Assembly: GCA_022482545.1 (NCBI GenBank)
Contig: JAKVOZ010000001.1
Span: forward strand, 1-64,000
Length of the DNA stretch: 64,000 nt
From: Bacteroidales bacterium
Lineage (GTDB): Bacteria > Bacteroidota > Bacteroidia > Bacteroidales > P3
Direction of reading: 5' to 3'
Positions 1 to 8,770 of the stretch are shown in pieces. A program made the translations under genes and the position numbers. Each line of letters starts with the position of its first letter. Positions within the stretch are counted from its first letter, which is position 1. Under the pieces are notes generated by a model. It did no database searches. It was not told the DNA's origin and saw only the letters and a list, made by a program, of their open reading frames with translations.

Positions 1-702
1 TTGATTGCCTATCGCATCTGCTATCTCCGCATTCTTTTGAGAAAATACTGTTATTTGATATGATTGTTTTCTTCCTTCAATAACAAAGTCAATAGTGTAG
101 GTATAAACACCTAAAACAATGAAACCATAAACAAGTTCAGCAAATCCATTTTTTGGAATGATAAGAGAAGAAAAGATAACTGCTGCATCAACAACAGATA
201 TTACTCTTCCAGGATTAACGTTGTAGTATTTATTAACTATTAAAGCAATTATATCACTGCCACCAGAGTTTCCTCCATTAGTAAAGCAAAGACCTATTCC
301 AACACCAGACATCATTGCTCCAATAATAGCACTCATAAAAGGATCAAATTTGCTTGAATCAATAATGTCTTGAATGCCGATAACTTGTTGTAATAAAATG
401 AAAGAAAGAGAAGAAGCAACAATACCAAAGATAGTGTTGATACCAAAACGTCCTCCAAGAATTTTGAATCCGACTAATAGTAATATTGCATTAAGAACAA
501 GATTGCTTATACCGACAGGAAAACCTGTAAGAATATAAATTACTGATGATACACCAACAACACCTCCGCCTATGATATGCTTAGGTATTAGAAATACACT
601 ACAAGCAAAACAATACATCATAATGCCTATAAGTATTACAATATATTGACCTATAACTTTTGCTGTTGAAGTCTTTGTAATTGAATTTAATGTGTTTGTC
701 AT
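1..702 (-). CDS. YitT family membrane protein (3' end outside window)
   Basis: Translating the reverse strand from the ATG at 702 gives 234 open codons running off the left edge. The first ~170 residues are a series of hydrophobic helices rich in small residues, with the motif GGNSGGSDIIA near residue 147 that marks the YitT/DUF161 family of inner-membrane proteins. The following soluble part (after VYTYTIDFVIEG) matches the start of the C-terminal DUF2179 domain, which is cut by the window edge. The transported substrate of the family is not established. The start lies 16 bases after the stop of the thioredoxin gene, so it is probably the last gene of an smpB-thioredoxin-yitT operon. The family call is secure; the role is not. 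Confidence 0.88.
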   Translation of the reverse strand, partial: MTNTLNSITKTSTAKVIGQYIVILIGIMMYCFACSVFLIPKHIIGGGVVGVSSVIYILTGFPVGISNLVLNAILLLVGFKILGGRFGINTIFGIVASSLSFILLQQVIGIQDIIDSSKFDPFMSAIIGAMMSGVGIGLCFTNGGNSGGSDIIALIVNKYYNVNPGRVISVVDAAVIFSSLIIPKNGFAELVYGFIVLGVYTYTIDFVIEGRKQSYQITVFSQKNAEIADAIGNQ

Positions 703-718
703 ATTGTTATTGTTTTTT

Positions 719-2659
719 TTATTTACTTATTAAATTAATTATTGCATCTGTTGAAAGATTTCTTCCTAATATGTTGCCATCTTTATCTATAAGAATGTTC
801 TCAGGAATTGATTTGATATTGTATAGTTTAACTATTGCACTATTCCAACGACTCAAATCACTTACATTAGTCCAACGATTAATACCATCTTCTTTTATGG
901 CCTCTGTCCAAGCATATTTGGAATCATCTAATGAAACAGAAACAATATCAAGTCCTTTTTTATTATAAACTTTATATGTTCTTAAAAGGTCAATGTTGTT
1001 TTGTCTTGAAATATTATCCCATGAAGCCCAAAAAGATATTACAACATATTTCTTGTCTTTTATGTAAGAGAATAAACTAAAATTATTTCCATTAACATCT
1101 TGTAATGAAAAATCTTTTACTTTTTGATTTTCTTCTATTGTTTTCTTTGTTTGTTTGTTTTGTTCTGTAAGTAAGGCATATTGAAACATTGTCTTAGCTT
1201 GTCCATCTAATGAAGAAATAGCAAGATCTTTATCTTTATCATTCAAATATGGATAAAGGAAGTTGCTTATTATGAAAGGAGAGTAAATAGAAGAAGGATT
1301 ATCAGCAACATAGTTCATAAGACATTGCATAGGATTTTTCTCTCTATTGCAACGAGAAGCAATGCCAGCAAACTCATCTTGTGAAGAAGAACCTTTTATG
1401 CTAATATTTTCTAATTTGTTTCTGTCGCCTGTAATTTTTATCTTATCATTGTTCATAAAGAATGAAATATCTCCATCTTTCATCGGAAGAGAAATCATTC
1501 CCATACATGTTTTATCAACACTGCCATTAAAAATAAACTTACCATTTTTTATTTTTGTAGTAAATGCTTTCTTAACTCCATTTTCAAGTAAAAGATTAAG
1601 AGTAACAACACCTTCATTGATTCCTTGTATTTGTCCTTCAATTGAATAACCTTTTTCTTCAAACAATTCTTTTAGTTTATTTGTTAGTTCTTCGCCTCTA
1701 ATGTTTTTTGCTAATATTACGCCATTGCCATCAATAAGCACATTGCTTGGAATACTTTTTATCATATAATCATTAACTGCTTGACAATCCCACATCTTTA
1801 AATCACTTACATTACTCCAAACAACTCCATCATCTTTCATTGCTTTTTCCCAAGATGATTTGCTTTTATCTAATGAAACACCATAAATGTCAAAGCCCAT
1901 ATCTTTATATTTATTGTAGTTGCTGACAAGGTTTATGTTTTCTTTTCTACAAGGCATACACCATGAAGCCCAAAAATCTATTAATACATATTTTTTTCTA
2001 CGCATAAAATCATAAAGACTAACTCTTTGTCCTTTATTATCTTTCATTGTTATGTTTGGTGCTTTAACTCCAAGAGCAATATTCTTTAATCCTTCTTCTC
2101 TTATTCTAAGTTTTTTGTAATGATACATCTCTGTTGCTTGACCTTTAAGCGTATTTAAATGCTTTGAAAGTTCTTCATATCCCCAAGAATAAGTAAGATA
2201 AGAAGATATTATATCAGAACAAAAGATATGTTCAGGATTGTTTATTACCCAATTCTCTAACCTTGAAAGATAAACATTGTAATCTTCTTTGCCTTGTGGA
2301 TTAATAATAGAATACCATTGAGTTGTTAAAGGAGAACCTTCAAAAGAAGTCTTTTTTTCTTTATTTGGATTAATAACAATAATCATATTAGATTGAGGTT
2401 CAAGATAAACTCTATAATTCTTTTTACCATTTATTGTCATAAGAGCAGGTATTGGTTCTTTAACATAACCACGAAAAACAAATTTACCTTTCTTGTCTAT
2501 TGTTGTTGAATCTAATTGTTCATTGCCATCACGAAAATAACTTCTTAATGTAACATAACCTTTTTTTGTATCTTTTATTTCTCCGTTAATTGTATATCCT
2601 TGACAAAAACAAGTTATTGAAACAATTAATGTTGCAATTAAAAACAATATCTTTTTCAT
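719..2659 (-). CDS. exported protein with two thioredoxin-like (TlpA/AhpC-TSA) domains, the second lacking CxxC
   Basis: 646 aa. A signal peptide (residues 1-20, ending CFCQ) is followed by two tandem copies of the same layout: a small beta-rich N-terminal region like the DUF4369 domain of Bacteroidota thioredoxin proteins, a helical linker, and a thioredoxin fold. The first fold (about 198-330) has FWASWCMPCRKE with the redox pair Cys234/Cys237. The second (about 513-646) has FWASWDNISRQ, so both cysteines are replaced (Asp548, Ser551), while the remaining fold, including the SIPENILID cis-Pro region, is kept. The likely role is periplasmic thiol-disulfide exchange by domain one only, with domain two structural or binding. 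It begins 5 bases after smpB and is probably co-transcribed with it. Confidence 0.85.
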   Translation of the reverse strand: MKKILFLIATLIVSITCFCQGYTINGEIKDTKKGYVTLRSYFRDGNEQLDSTTIDKKGKFVFRGYVKEPIPALMTINGKKNYRVYLEPQSNMIIVINPNKEKKTSFEGSPLTTQWYSIINPQGKEDYNVYLSRLENWVINNPEHIFCSDIISSYLTYSWGYEELSKHLNTLKGQATEMYHYKKLRIREEGLKNIALGVKAPNITMKDNKGQRVSLYDFMRRKKYVLIDFWASWCMPCRKENINLVSNYNKYKDMGFDIYGVSLDKSKSSWEKAMKDDGVVWSNVSDLKMWDCQAVNDYMIKSIPSNVLIDGNGVILAKNIRGEELTNKLKELFEEKGYSIEGQIQGINEGVVTLNLLLENGVKKAFTTKIKNGKFIFNGSVDKTCMGMISLPMKDGDISFFMNNDKIKITGDRNKLENISIKGSSSQDEFAGIASRCNREKNPMQCLMNYVADNPSSIYSPFIISNFLYPYLNDKDKDLAISSLDGQAKTMFQYALLTEQNKQTKKTIEENQKVKDFSLQDVNGNNFSLFSYIKDKKYVVISFWASWDNISRQNNIDLLRTYKVYNKKGLDIVSVSLDDSKYAWTEAIKEDGINRWTNVSDLSRWNSAIVKLYNIKSIPENILIDKDGNILGRNLSTDAIINLISK

Positions 2660-2664
2660 ATCTT

Positions 2665-3132
2665 TTAATATCTTTTGTTTATACGATTTAATTCTCTTTT
2701 ATTATCTCTGTCTTTTATTGTCTCTCTTTTATCATAAGAATGCTTACCACGAGCCAAACTTATCTTCATCTTAGCATATCCTCTTTCGTCAATAAACAAT
2801 AATGTTGGCACAATAGTAAATCCCTTCTCTTTGCTTTTTGCTTCAAGTTTTCTTAGTTCTTTTTTTGTTAAAAGTAGTTTTCTATCTCTTTTTAAGTTAA
2901 ACTTTCCATAAGAAGCGAAACGATATTCAGCAATGTGCATCTGATTAACCCACAATTCTCCATTAATAAACGTACAATAAGCATCGTTCATATTAGCCTT
3001 TCCTTCTCTTATGCTCTTCACTTCGCTACCAACAAGAACAATCCCTGCCGTATATTCTTGTAAGAGAAAATACAGAAAACTTGCTTTCTTGTTTTTTATA
3101 TCTATTATATGTTTTTCTTCCACATTACTCAT
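2665..3132 (-). CDS. smpB: SsrA-binding protein SmpB
   Basis: 155 aa from the ATG at 3132. SmpB binds tmRNA and delivers it to stalled ribosomes for trans-translation. The family signature runs through the protein: an oligonucleotide-binding barrel with GSEVKSIREGKANMNDAY, then HIAEY near residue 68, RKLLLTKKELRKL, ERGYAKMKISLARGKHSYDKR, and a basic tail (KRELNRINKRY) that inserts in the ribosome. The frame can be extended upstream to a TTG at 3150, but that codon lies inside the -7 promoter box, so the ATG (MSNVEEKH) is the real start. Length is normal for the family. Confidence 0.96.
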   Translation of the reverse strand: MSNVEEKHIIDIKNKKASFLYFLLQEYTAGIVLVGSEVKSIREGKANMNDAYCTFINGELWVNQMHIAEYRFASYGKFNLKRDRKLLLTKKELRKLEAKSKEKGFTIVPTLLFIDERGYAKMKISLARGKHSYDKRETIKDRDNKRELNRINKRY

Positions 3133-3139
3133 AAACGTG

Positions 3140-3147
3140 CAAAGATA
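3140..3147 (-). promoter_or_regulatory. -7 promoter box of smpB
   Basis: TATCTTTG on the reverse strand, the standard Bacteroidota -7 element. It ends only 7 bases before the smpB ATG, so the transcript should be leaderless or almost so. No clear -33 TTTG is visible. Upstream (about 3160-3180) is a short tandem repeat of gtgaata. Confidence 0.75.
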
Positions 3148-3209
3148 CAAAAATTAAGTGAATAGTGAATAGTGAATAATGAAAAATTAATAATGGATAG
3201 TATTGAAAT

Positions 3210-3605
3210 TTATTTTTCTGCTGATATTTCAACGTAATTACCTTCAACATCAAGTATTGCTAATTCATAATAACCATCGCCAGTTATTCTTGGTTCGCTC
3301 TCTATTGTGTATCCGTCTTTTTCTAATATTTTATAAAGATTATCTACTGTTTGTTTGTCTTTTACTTCTATATCAAAATGAGCAATACCTTTAATAAACC
3401 CTCTTTTTGTTGGCTCTTCGTTAATATCCTTTCTATTCATTAGTTCTATTCTACTTCCTCCATCATCAAAAGAAAGAAAATAAGAAGAGAATTGTTTTTT
3501 AGGATTGTAGTATTTTGCATTGCTTTTGCAATTAAAGTATTTTGTGTAAAACTCTCTCATCTTTTCTATATCATCGCACCATAATGCTAAATGGTCTATT
3601 TTCAT
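3210..3605 (-). CDS. VOC (glyoxalase/bleomycin resistance-like) family protein
   Basis: 131 aa, the usual size of a single-domain vicinal-oxygen-chelate protein. It shows the two beta-alpha-beta-beta-beta modules: MKIDHLALWCDDIEKMREFY at the N terminus (His5 is a typical first metal ligand), then FIKGIAHFDIEVKDKQ in the second module (His76), and DVEGNYVEI near the end (the last Glu is a typical ligand). Possible metal ligands are therefore present. The substrate cannot be read from sequence; lactoylglutathione lyase-like and thiol-transferase members share this outline. It starts 15 bases after the Fic gene and is probably its operon partner. Confidence 0.85.
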   Translation of the reverse strand: MKIDHLALWCDDIEKMREFYTKYFNCKSNAKYYNPKKQFSSYFLSFDDGGSRIELMNRKDINEEPTKRGFIKGIAHFDIEVKDKQTVDNLYKILEKDGYTIESEPRITGDGYYELAILDVEGNYVEISAEK

Positions 3606-3620
3606 AATCTTTATTTATTA

Positions 3621-4619
3621 TTACCTTGTTTTTATTTGCCAATAACCATTTCTATCAGAACCTATTCGTAGTAAAACACTTTCTTCTTTCAATACCTTAA
3701 TAATCTTTTTTACTCCTGATTCACTCATAGATGTTTTCTTTGATATTTCTTTAATAGTTATCTTGTTGTCTTTATTTATAATATCCAATATCTTCTGGTT
3801 ACTTTTCTGGTTACTTTTCTGGTTACTTTTTCTTTCTTTTATTATCTTTCTTATAGTATCTAATAATGTCTTTAACATAAATGATACAAACAAAGAACTA
3901 TCTGCTCTATTATCACAAATAGACAGTATTTTATAATATTCTTTTTGGTTGTCTTTAACTATTGTTTCAACAGGAAGAAAAGCAAAAATCTCATTCCATT
4001 TTGTTAGTATTAATGTTTGCCACATTCTTCCTATTCTTCCATTACCGTCTAAGAAAGGATGTATAAATTCAAACTCATAATGAAATATACAACTCTTTAT
4101 TAGTGGGTGTAGCTTTGAAGACTTTGTCCATTGCATAAGATCTTTCATTAGATAAGGTACATTTTCACTTGGAGGAGCAACATGAACCATTTCTTTTCCA
4201 TTAAATATACCAACACCACTACTACGATACTCTCCATTATCTTTCACAAGGTCTTTCATCATAAGACGATGTGCTAATAAAAGGTCTTTTTCTTTATACG
4301 GGTCTAATGTTAAGATAATATCATAAGCCTCAAAAGCATTTTTCACTTCTTGTATTTCTCTTAAATTGCCAAGAATATGTTTACCATTTAATATTGCTGT
4401 AACTTGCTCAATGGAAAGAGAATTGTTTTCTATTGCAAGTGATGATTGAATAGTCCTTATTCGGTTTTCTTTTCTTAGCTTAGGGTGAATTATATTGCTT
4501 TGATGAGCATTCAAAGAGCCAATCTTTTCGCATATTTCAGCAACAAGATTAACAATCTCTTCATTTAAAGTAAAAGGAGGAGTATATTTTTTATTGCTAT
4601 TTTTATTCTCTTGTTGCAT
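3621..4619 (-). CDS. Fic family protein, class II, with C-terminal winged-helix region
   Basis: 332 aa. Fic proteins transfer AMP (or another nucleotide) to target hydroxyls. The catalytic loop HPFLDGNGRIGR is complete (His187, Asp191 to Arg195). An upstream SLAIEN segment (Ser60 to Asn65) matches the inhibitory [S/T]xxxE[G/N] motif, placed before the Fic core as in class II self-inhibited enzymes, with Glu64 the predicted blocker. The layout is an N-terminal Fic_N-like region, the Fic core (about 105-245), a repetitive hinge in which SNQK recurs three times, and a C-terminal winged-helix domain (KITIKEISKKTSMSESGVKK) likely to bind DNA. It has its own promoter and is followed by the VOC gene. 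Targets are unknown. Confidence 0.92.
   Translation of the reverse strand: MQQENKNSNKKYTPPFTLNEEIVNLVAEICEKIGSLNAHQSNIIHPKLRKENRIRTIQSSLAIENNSLSIEQVTAILNGKHILGNLREIQEVKNAFEAYDIILTLDPYKEKDLLLAHRLMMKDLVKDNGEYRSSGVGIFNGKEMVHVAPPSENVPYLMKDLMQWTKSSKLHPLIKSCIFHYEFEFIHPFLDGNGRIGRMWQTLILTKWNEIFAFLPVETIVKDNQKEYYKILSICDNRADSSLFVSFMLKTLLDTIRKIIKERKSNQKSNQKSNQKILDIINKDNKITIKEISKKTSMSESGVKKIIKVLKEESVLLRIGSDRNGYWQIKTR
3795..3830 (-). repeat. 12-bp minisatellite, three copies, inside the Fic gene
   Basis: Three perfect copies of ctggttactttt (plus-strand sense) encode the SNQK repeat in the hinge between the Fic core and the winged helix. Gain or loss of a copy keeps the frame, so the hinge length could vary between strains. 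Confidence 0.85.
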
Positions 4620-4641
4620 TATTATGTATATTTCTTTTTTG

Positions 4642-4649
4642 CAAAGATA
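4642..4649 (-). promoter_or_regulatory. -7 promoter box of the Fic-VOC operon
   Basis: TATCTTTG on the reverse strand, 22 bases before the Fic ATG. The -33 element is not clear. Confidence 0.7.
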
Positions 4650-4710
4650 ATATTTTATTTATAATTAAATTTAGAAAAAGACATATAATTACTTCTTTAA
4701 TCTGTTAATT

Positions 4711-4773
4711 TAAAACGAAGAAATATTTTACTATAATCAAGAAATATTTCAATAAAACGAAGAAATATTTTTG
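4711..4773. repeat. three tandem units of the 21-bp intergenic repeat
   Basis: Three exactly spaced 21-base units (4711-4731, 4732-4752, 4753-4773) share the core aagaaatattt. Units one and three are almost identical (taaaacgaagaaatatttt). The array lies between the ends of the MATE-M23 gene and the Fic promoter. A possible inverted unit (ttacttctttaatctgtt) lies just to its left. The same family recurs elsewhere in the window. Confidence 0.8.
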
Positions 4774-4778
4774 TGCTG

Positions 4779-7700
4779 TTATTTAATTACAATAAAGGTC
4801 TTTTCTCGTATATTATTTTTCTTATCTTTGACAACAAGTTTTAATGTATTCTTACCTTGAAGTAGGTTATCATCTATCGTATAAGTAAGAAGAGAGTTCT
4901 TGCCATCATATTCCATAAGAACCCATTTGTCATTAAGATAAGCATTATAAGAACGTATGCCTGAAAGATTGTCTTTTATACGAACTTTTAATGATTTCTG
5001 ACTTCTAAATAGTTTTTTGTTGTTTTTAAAATTAAGATTAGTTATCGTTGGAGGTATAGTATCCACACCAACAGTAAAGATACCAAAATCTCCTGCTGTT
5101 GTTTGCACATAACCATCATATAACTTGCCACCAATACTGCGTTGTATCTTCCCATTTGGACGCAAACGAATAACAAGATATTTATTTATAAGTGAGGAAT
5201 CAATGTTGTATGGTTTTATTTTTACTGTAAAACTTTTTCTTACAGGCTCATAAATATTATGAATGTAATGATTGTTGGAATATCTGCCTTTTGTTGTTTT
5301 GTATGTTAAGCTGATATTTTCATAAAGACAGTTCTTTGGAAAAATGAAAACAGAACTGTCCTCGGCAAGATAAGTTGCAGAAGAATTATAAGAAAGATTT
5401 AAGACGACGTTAGATGAAGAAAGATTTTTGTTTATTGTTGTATCTTCAATACCTTTAACATAAAACGAATAAGTTGTTTGGTTGTTTTTTATGTCTGTTA
5501 GTTTGTAAGTAATCTTGTAAATAGAGTCTATCATAAGAGAAATTATGCCATCATCTTTATAATTGTCAAAAGGAAGATTGTAATTAGATAATTTTCGTGA
5601 ACAAAGATAACGTTTATCTGTCTTAACATACAAAGGATAATTTGTTATTGCATCAACAAATCCATAGTTGTTAAAAGAAAACTTATCTACTTTATGAGAA
5701 AATAAAAGAGTGTTATCATTAACAAAAAGTTCTGTCTTATAAACACCGTTTTTGCTTGAAGAGTTAAAAGCCTTATCAAAAGCAAGGATAGAAAAGAAAA
5801 TATTACCATAAGCACTAATTGTATCTGTTGTTGAATCATTAGGAGTGAAGATAGTTATTGGCATAAGTTTATCCAAAGAGTTTATTGCAATAGAAGATAT
5901 ATAAGGCGGTATGGTATCATTCATATCAAGAAAAGTAAGAGGATTTATTGGTTCTTCACTTCTTGTATTACGTATCTCATAATGAAGATGAGGTCCTGCT
6001 GCTGCTCCACTTTCTCCACTTATTGCTATTGTATCGCCTTGTTTTAGATGTATTGTAGGACGCTTAAAAGTATAATCAAATTCATAACAATGATGTTTGT
6101 ATTGGTAGTTTTTAACAAAGGTCTCAATGTCGCCATAATATCTTTCAAGGTGCATATAAACAGTTGTATAACCATTAGGATGAACAATGTAAAGGTTTTT
6201 TCCTCCACCAAAAGCCTGTACTTTTATTCTGCTAACATCACCGTCAGCTGGACATATAACTGCAAAACCAGTCTTTTCCATTGTCCTTATATCAAGCCCT
6301 GAATGAAAATGTGTTCCTCTTAGTTCTGCAAAATTACCTGCTGATGATATAGGTATATTTATTGGAGGAATGAAACCATTTATTTCTTTGTTTATTGTTG
6401 TGTCTTGTGCATAGCTGTTTGTACTGAAAAGAGATAAAGAGACAAGAAGAAAGAAAGAGAATGTTTTTATTATCTTTGCTTTTGTCCAGCGATTAGTTTT
6501 GTAGTAAATAAAAGATATGATAACGCCGAGAGTCCAACCAATAGGAGCACTAAGCCAAATGCCGAGAGTATTAAAAAATGCAGATAAGTAGTAAGCAATA
6601 GGAAATCTAACAATAAGAAGAGTGAAGATGCTTATTATCATAGGTATAAATGAATAGCCAACACCACGGAAGAATGCAGTGAACATCATCATCACACTGA
6701 AAATAAACCAAAATAAACCACTTACCATAAGATATTCTTTACCTATACGAATAACTTCCTTATCAGTTGTAAATAAACTCATTAAATTATTTCCAAATAA
6801 ACAGAAGATAATCATTGTTATTCCAGCAATCAAGGCACATATTTTAAAAGAAGAGAACAAGCCTTTTCTTACTCTTTGCATGTTCCTTGCTCCAAAATTA
6901 CTACCAACAAAAGAAGTAAGAGATTGAGAAGTGTTGAGAATGAAAAGTAATGCGATACTCTCTATTCTAACAGCAGACGAATAAGCAGCAGTTGCTTGAG
7001 TGCCGAAGCCAACAACAAGTGAAAGAATAAGTATTTGAGTTAAAGAAACAACACTTTGTTGAACACCTGTTGGAAGACCTATGTTGATAATATGTTTAAG
7101 AAATGTTTTGTTGAAATATATTTTAAAATCTTTATGATTGTAGTCTTTTTTTGTTTTAACATCTTTAAGAAAACCTCCTTTATAATAGATAAAAGAGAAT
7201 ATACATAAACAAGCAATGAACTGACTAATAACAGACGATAGTGCAGATGAGGCAACACCATAATGATAAACGCCAAGAAAAACATAAGAGAGTATGCCGT
7301 TAAGAATGTTGGCAGATATAAGAAAATAGAGTTGAGTAGTAGAATCGCCAAGACCTCTTAATATACTTATTGCACTATTGAAGCATACAGAGAAAAACAT
7401 TCCTATCATATAGATACGAAAATATGTTACTGCAAAAGGAAAAACATTTTTATCAAGATTGATTAAAGAAAATATTTGAGGAGCAAACCAAATGCCAAGC
7501 AAACACATAACAAGTCCAAAAGAAATGAAGAAGATATAGAAAGTACTAATTATTTTTTTTATGCTTTCATAATCTTTTGCACCGAAATAATGCGACACAA
7601 CCACACTGCCTCCACTACCAATACCAATGATTAATGATGTTAGAAGAAAAACAATAGGATAAGTAGAACCAACAGCAGCCAATTCATTAACTCCAAGAAA

Positions 7701-7820
7701 GTTACCAACAAAAGCACTATTAACAAGAGTATATAGTTGTTGAAAGAGATTACCAAGAATAAGTGGTAAAGAAAAAAGAAAAATACTTTTGCCTATCTCA
7801 CCTTGTGTAAAATCACGCAT
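4779..7820 (-). CDS. MATE-family transporter fused to an M23 metallopeptidase
   Basis: 1013 aa. Residues 1 to about 445 are a complete MATE efflux transporter: start MRDFTQGEIGKSIFLFSLPL, twelve predicted membrane helices, and family segments such as LVNSAFVGNFLG and GSGGSVVVSHYFGAK. After KTNRWTKAKIIK comes a hydrophobic stretch (about 452-470) ending NSYAQ that looks exactly like a signal peptide. Then follows an M23/LytM domain with all zinc ligands (His506 and Asp510 in HFHSGLDIR, His613 in GPHLHYEI) and a beta-rich tail to 1013. With the MATE C terminus cytoplasmic, the extra helix would put the peptidase in the periplasm. Two formerly separate genes appear joined in frame; two ATA codons stand at 450-451 where an ATG would restore a separate secreted peptidase. 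It overlaps the hydrolase stop by one base (TAATG). Confidence 0.85.
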   Translation of the reverse strand: MRDFTQGEIGKSIFLFSLPLILGNLFQQLYTLVNSAFVGNFLGVNELAAVGSTYPIVFLLTSLIIGIGSGGSVVVSHYFGAKDYESIKKIISTFYIFFISFGLVMCLLGIWFAPQIFSLINLDKNVFPFAVTYFRIYMIGMFFSVCFNSAISILRGLGDSTTQLYFLISANILNGILSYVFLGVYHYGVASSALSSVISQFIACLCIFSFIYYKGGFLKDVKTKKDYNHKDFKIYFNKTFLKHIINIGLPTGVQQSVVSLTQILILSLVVGFGTQATAAYSSAVRIESIALLFILNTSQSLTSFVGSNFGARNMQRVRKGLFSSFKICALIAGITMIIFCLFGNNLMSLFTTDKEVIRIGKEYLMVSGLFWFIFSVMMMFTAFFRGVGYSFIPMIISIFTLLIVRFPIAYYLSAFFNTLGIWLSAPIGWTLGVIISFIYYKTNRWTKAKIIKTFSFFLLVSLSLFSTNSYAQDTTINKEINGFIPPINIPISSAGNFAELRGTHFHSGLDIRTMEKTGFAVICPADGDVSRIKVQAFGGGKNLYIVHPNGYTTVYMHLERYYGDIETFVKNYQYKHHCYEFDYTFKRPTIHLKQGDTIAISGESGAAAGPHLHYEIRNTRSEEPINPLTFLDMNDTIPPYISSIAINSLDKLMPITIFTPNDSTTDTISAYGNIFFSILAFDKAFNSSSKNGVYKTELFVNDNTLLFSHKVDKFSFNNYGFVDAITNYPLYVKTDKRYLCSRKLSNYNLPFDNYKDDGIISLMIDSIYKITYKLTDIKNNQTTYSFYVKGIEDTTINKNLSSSNVVLNLSYNSSATYLAEDSSVFIFPKNCLYENISLTYKTTKGRYSNNHYIHNIYEPVRKSFTVKIKPYNIDSSLINKYLVIRLRPNGKIQRSIGGKLYDGYVQTTAGDFGIFTVGVDTIPPTITNLNFKNNKKLFRSQKSLKVRIKDNLSGIRSYNAYLNDKWVLMEYDGKNSLLTYTIDDNLLQGKNTLKLVVKDKKNNIREKTFIVIK

Positions 7821-8626
7821 TATATCTCAAAACAACTTTTTGTAAAGGATAATAAACGACTTCTAATAATGTTTTCTTTCTCAATAAAAGACATATGTCC
7901 GCAAGAACCAAGAAGAAGAGTTTCGCAATATTGAGCAAGCATTGCTTGAGCAAAGATGTTTTCTAACTCTATTCGCGGGTCTTGCTTACCAATAACAAAC
8001 AACACTGGGACATTGCTTTGTTCAAGAACATTTAAACGAGATTTTCTTTCAAGCATACCCATCTGTGCAGCGATTATACCTTCTTTGCTTGTGTTGAGTG
8101 CCATATCTTTTATATCTTCAATTTCGGAAGAGAACTTTGTGCGGTTTTCTTTTGCAAATAAGTTAGGAATAAAATCTACTATATATTTTATTCTATCGTC
8201 ATCAATAAGTTGGCAGGCACGTTTGCGGTTTTCTTTTCCTTTATCATTATCAGCCATTGCGTGAGAATGTAAAAGGACAAAACCTTTTAAATATTGTGGA
8301 TACATTTCAGCAAAAGCCAAGGTGATAAATCCTCCCATAGAATGCCCACACATCACACATTGTTTTACATTACATTTATCAAGAACTTCTTTGACCATCT
8401 CTGCTTGAAGTTCCATTGTGCTTACTTCTTGAACAACCTCACTCTCTCCATGTCCTATCAAGTCGATAGTAATAACACGAATACTATTCATATAACTAAG
8501 TACATAATTTTGCCAAACTCTTAAATCATTCATAAAACCATGTAAAAGGACAAGTGTTTGTTCGCCTTTGCCCTCATCTTGATAGTTGATTATCTTATCT
8601 TTGAATGTGATTGTGTGATGTATCAT
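7820..8626 (-). CDS. alpha/beta hydrolase
   Basis: 268 aa, cytoplasmic (no signal peptide). The alpha/beta-hydrolase layout is complete: the oxyanion-hole segment LLHGF (27-31), the nucleophile elbow GHSMGG with Ser96, acid Asp216 in GKQDPRIE, and His244 in CGHMSFIE. It resembles small esterases and the MhpC/BioH/menH-like group, but the substrate cannot be told. It is the first gene of an operon with the MATE-M23 fusion, whose ATG overlaps its TAA, with a promoter box 19 bases upstream. Confidence 0.9.
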   Translation of the reverse strand: MIHHTITFKDKIINYQDEGKGEQTLVLLHGFMNDLRVWQNYVLSYMNSIRVITIDLIGHGESEVVQEVSTMELQAEMVKEVLDKCNVKQCVMCGHSMGGFITLAFAEMYPQYLKGFVLLHSHAMADNDKGKENRKRACQLIDDDRIKYIVDFIPNLFAKENRTKFSSEIEDIKDMALNTSKEGIIAAQMGMLERKSRLNVLEQSNVPVLFVIGKQDPRIELENIFAQAMLAQYCETLLLGSCGHMSFIEKENIIRSRLLSFTKSCFEI

Positions 8627-8644
8627 GATAATTATAATTTTTTA

Positions 8645-8652
8645 CAAAGATA
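8645..8652 (-). promoter_or_regulatory. -7 promoter box of the hydrolase/MATE-M23 operon
   Basis: TATCTTTG on the reverse strand, 19 bases before the ATG at 8626. No convincing -33 element. Confidence 0.7.
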
Positions 8653-8720
8653 CAACTTTTAAATCAATACTTGATAGTCAATAGTGAAAAAATTGATTAA
8701 TAGTTAAAACTTAATAAACG

Positions 8721-8770
8721 TGTTTGTACGGACACACTCGCTTTAAATGCGCGTTTGTACGTACAAAACG
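8721..8770. repeat. palindromic, locally GC-rich repeat element
   Basis: The motif gtttgtacg occurs twice (8722 and 8753). The second copy forms the perfect 14-base palindrome tttgtacgtacaaa (8754-8767). The two copies flank ctcgctttaaatgcgc. It stands out from the AT-rich surroundings and resembles a decayed REP-like palindrome. Confidence 0.55.

Noticed and set aside
3133-3150. N-terminal extension of SmpB from a TTG
   Set aside because: The TTG overlaps the TATCTTTG promoter box; the ATG at 3132 fits the family length.
6471-6478. TATCTTTG on the plus strand inside the MATE-M23 gene
   Set aside because: It is antisense to the gene, has no -33 element and no gene downstream on that strand; probably chance.
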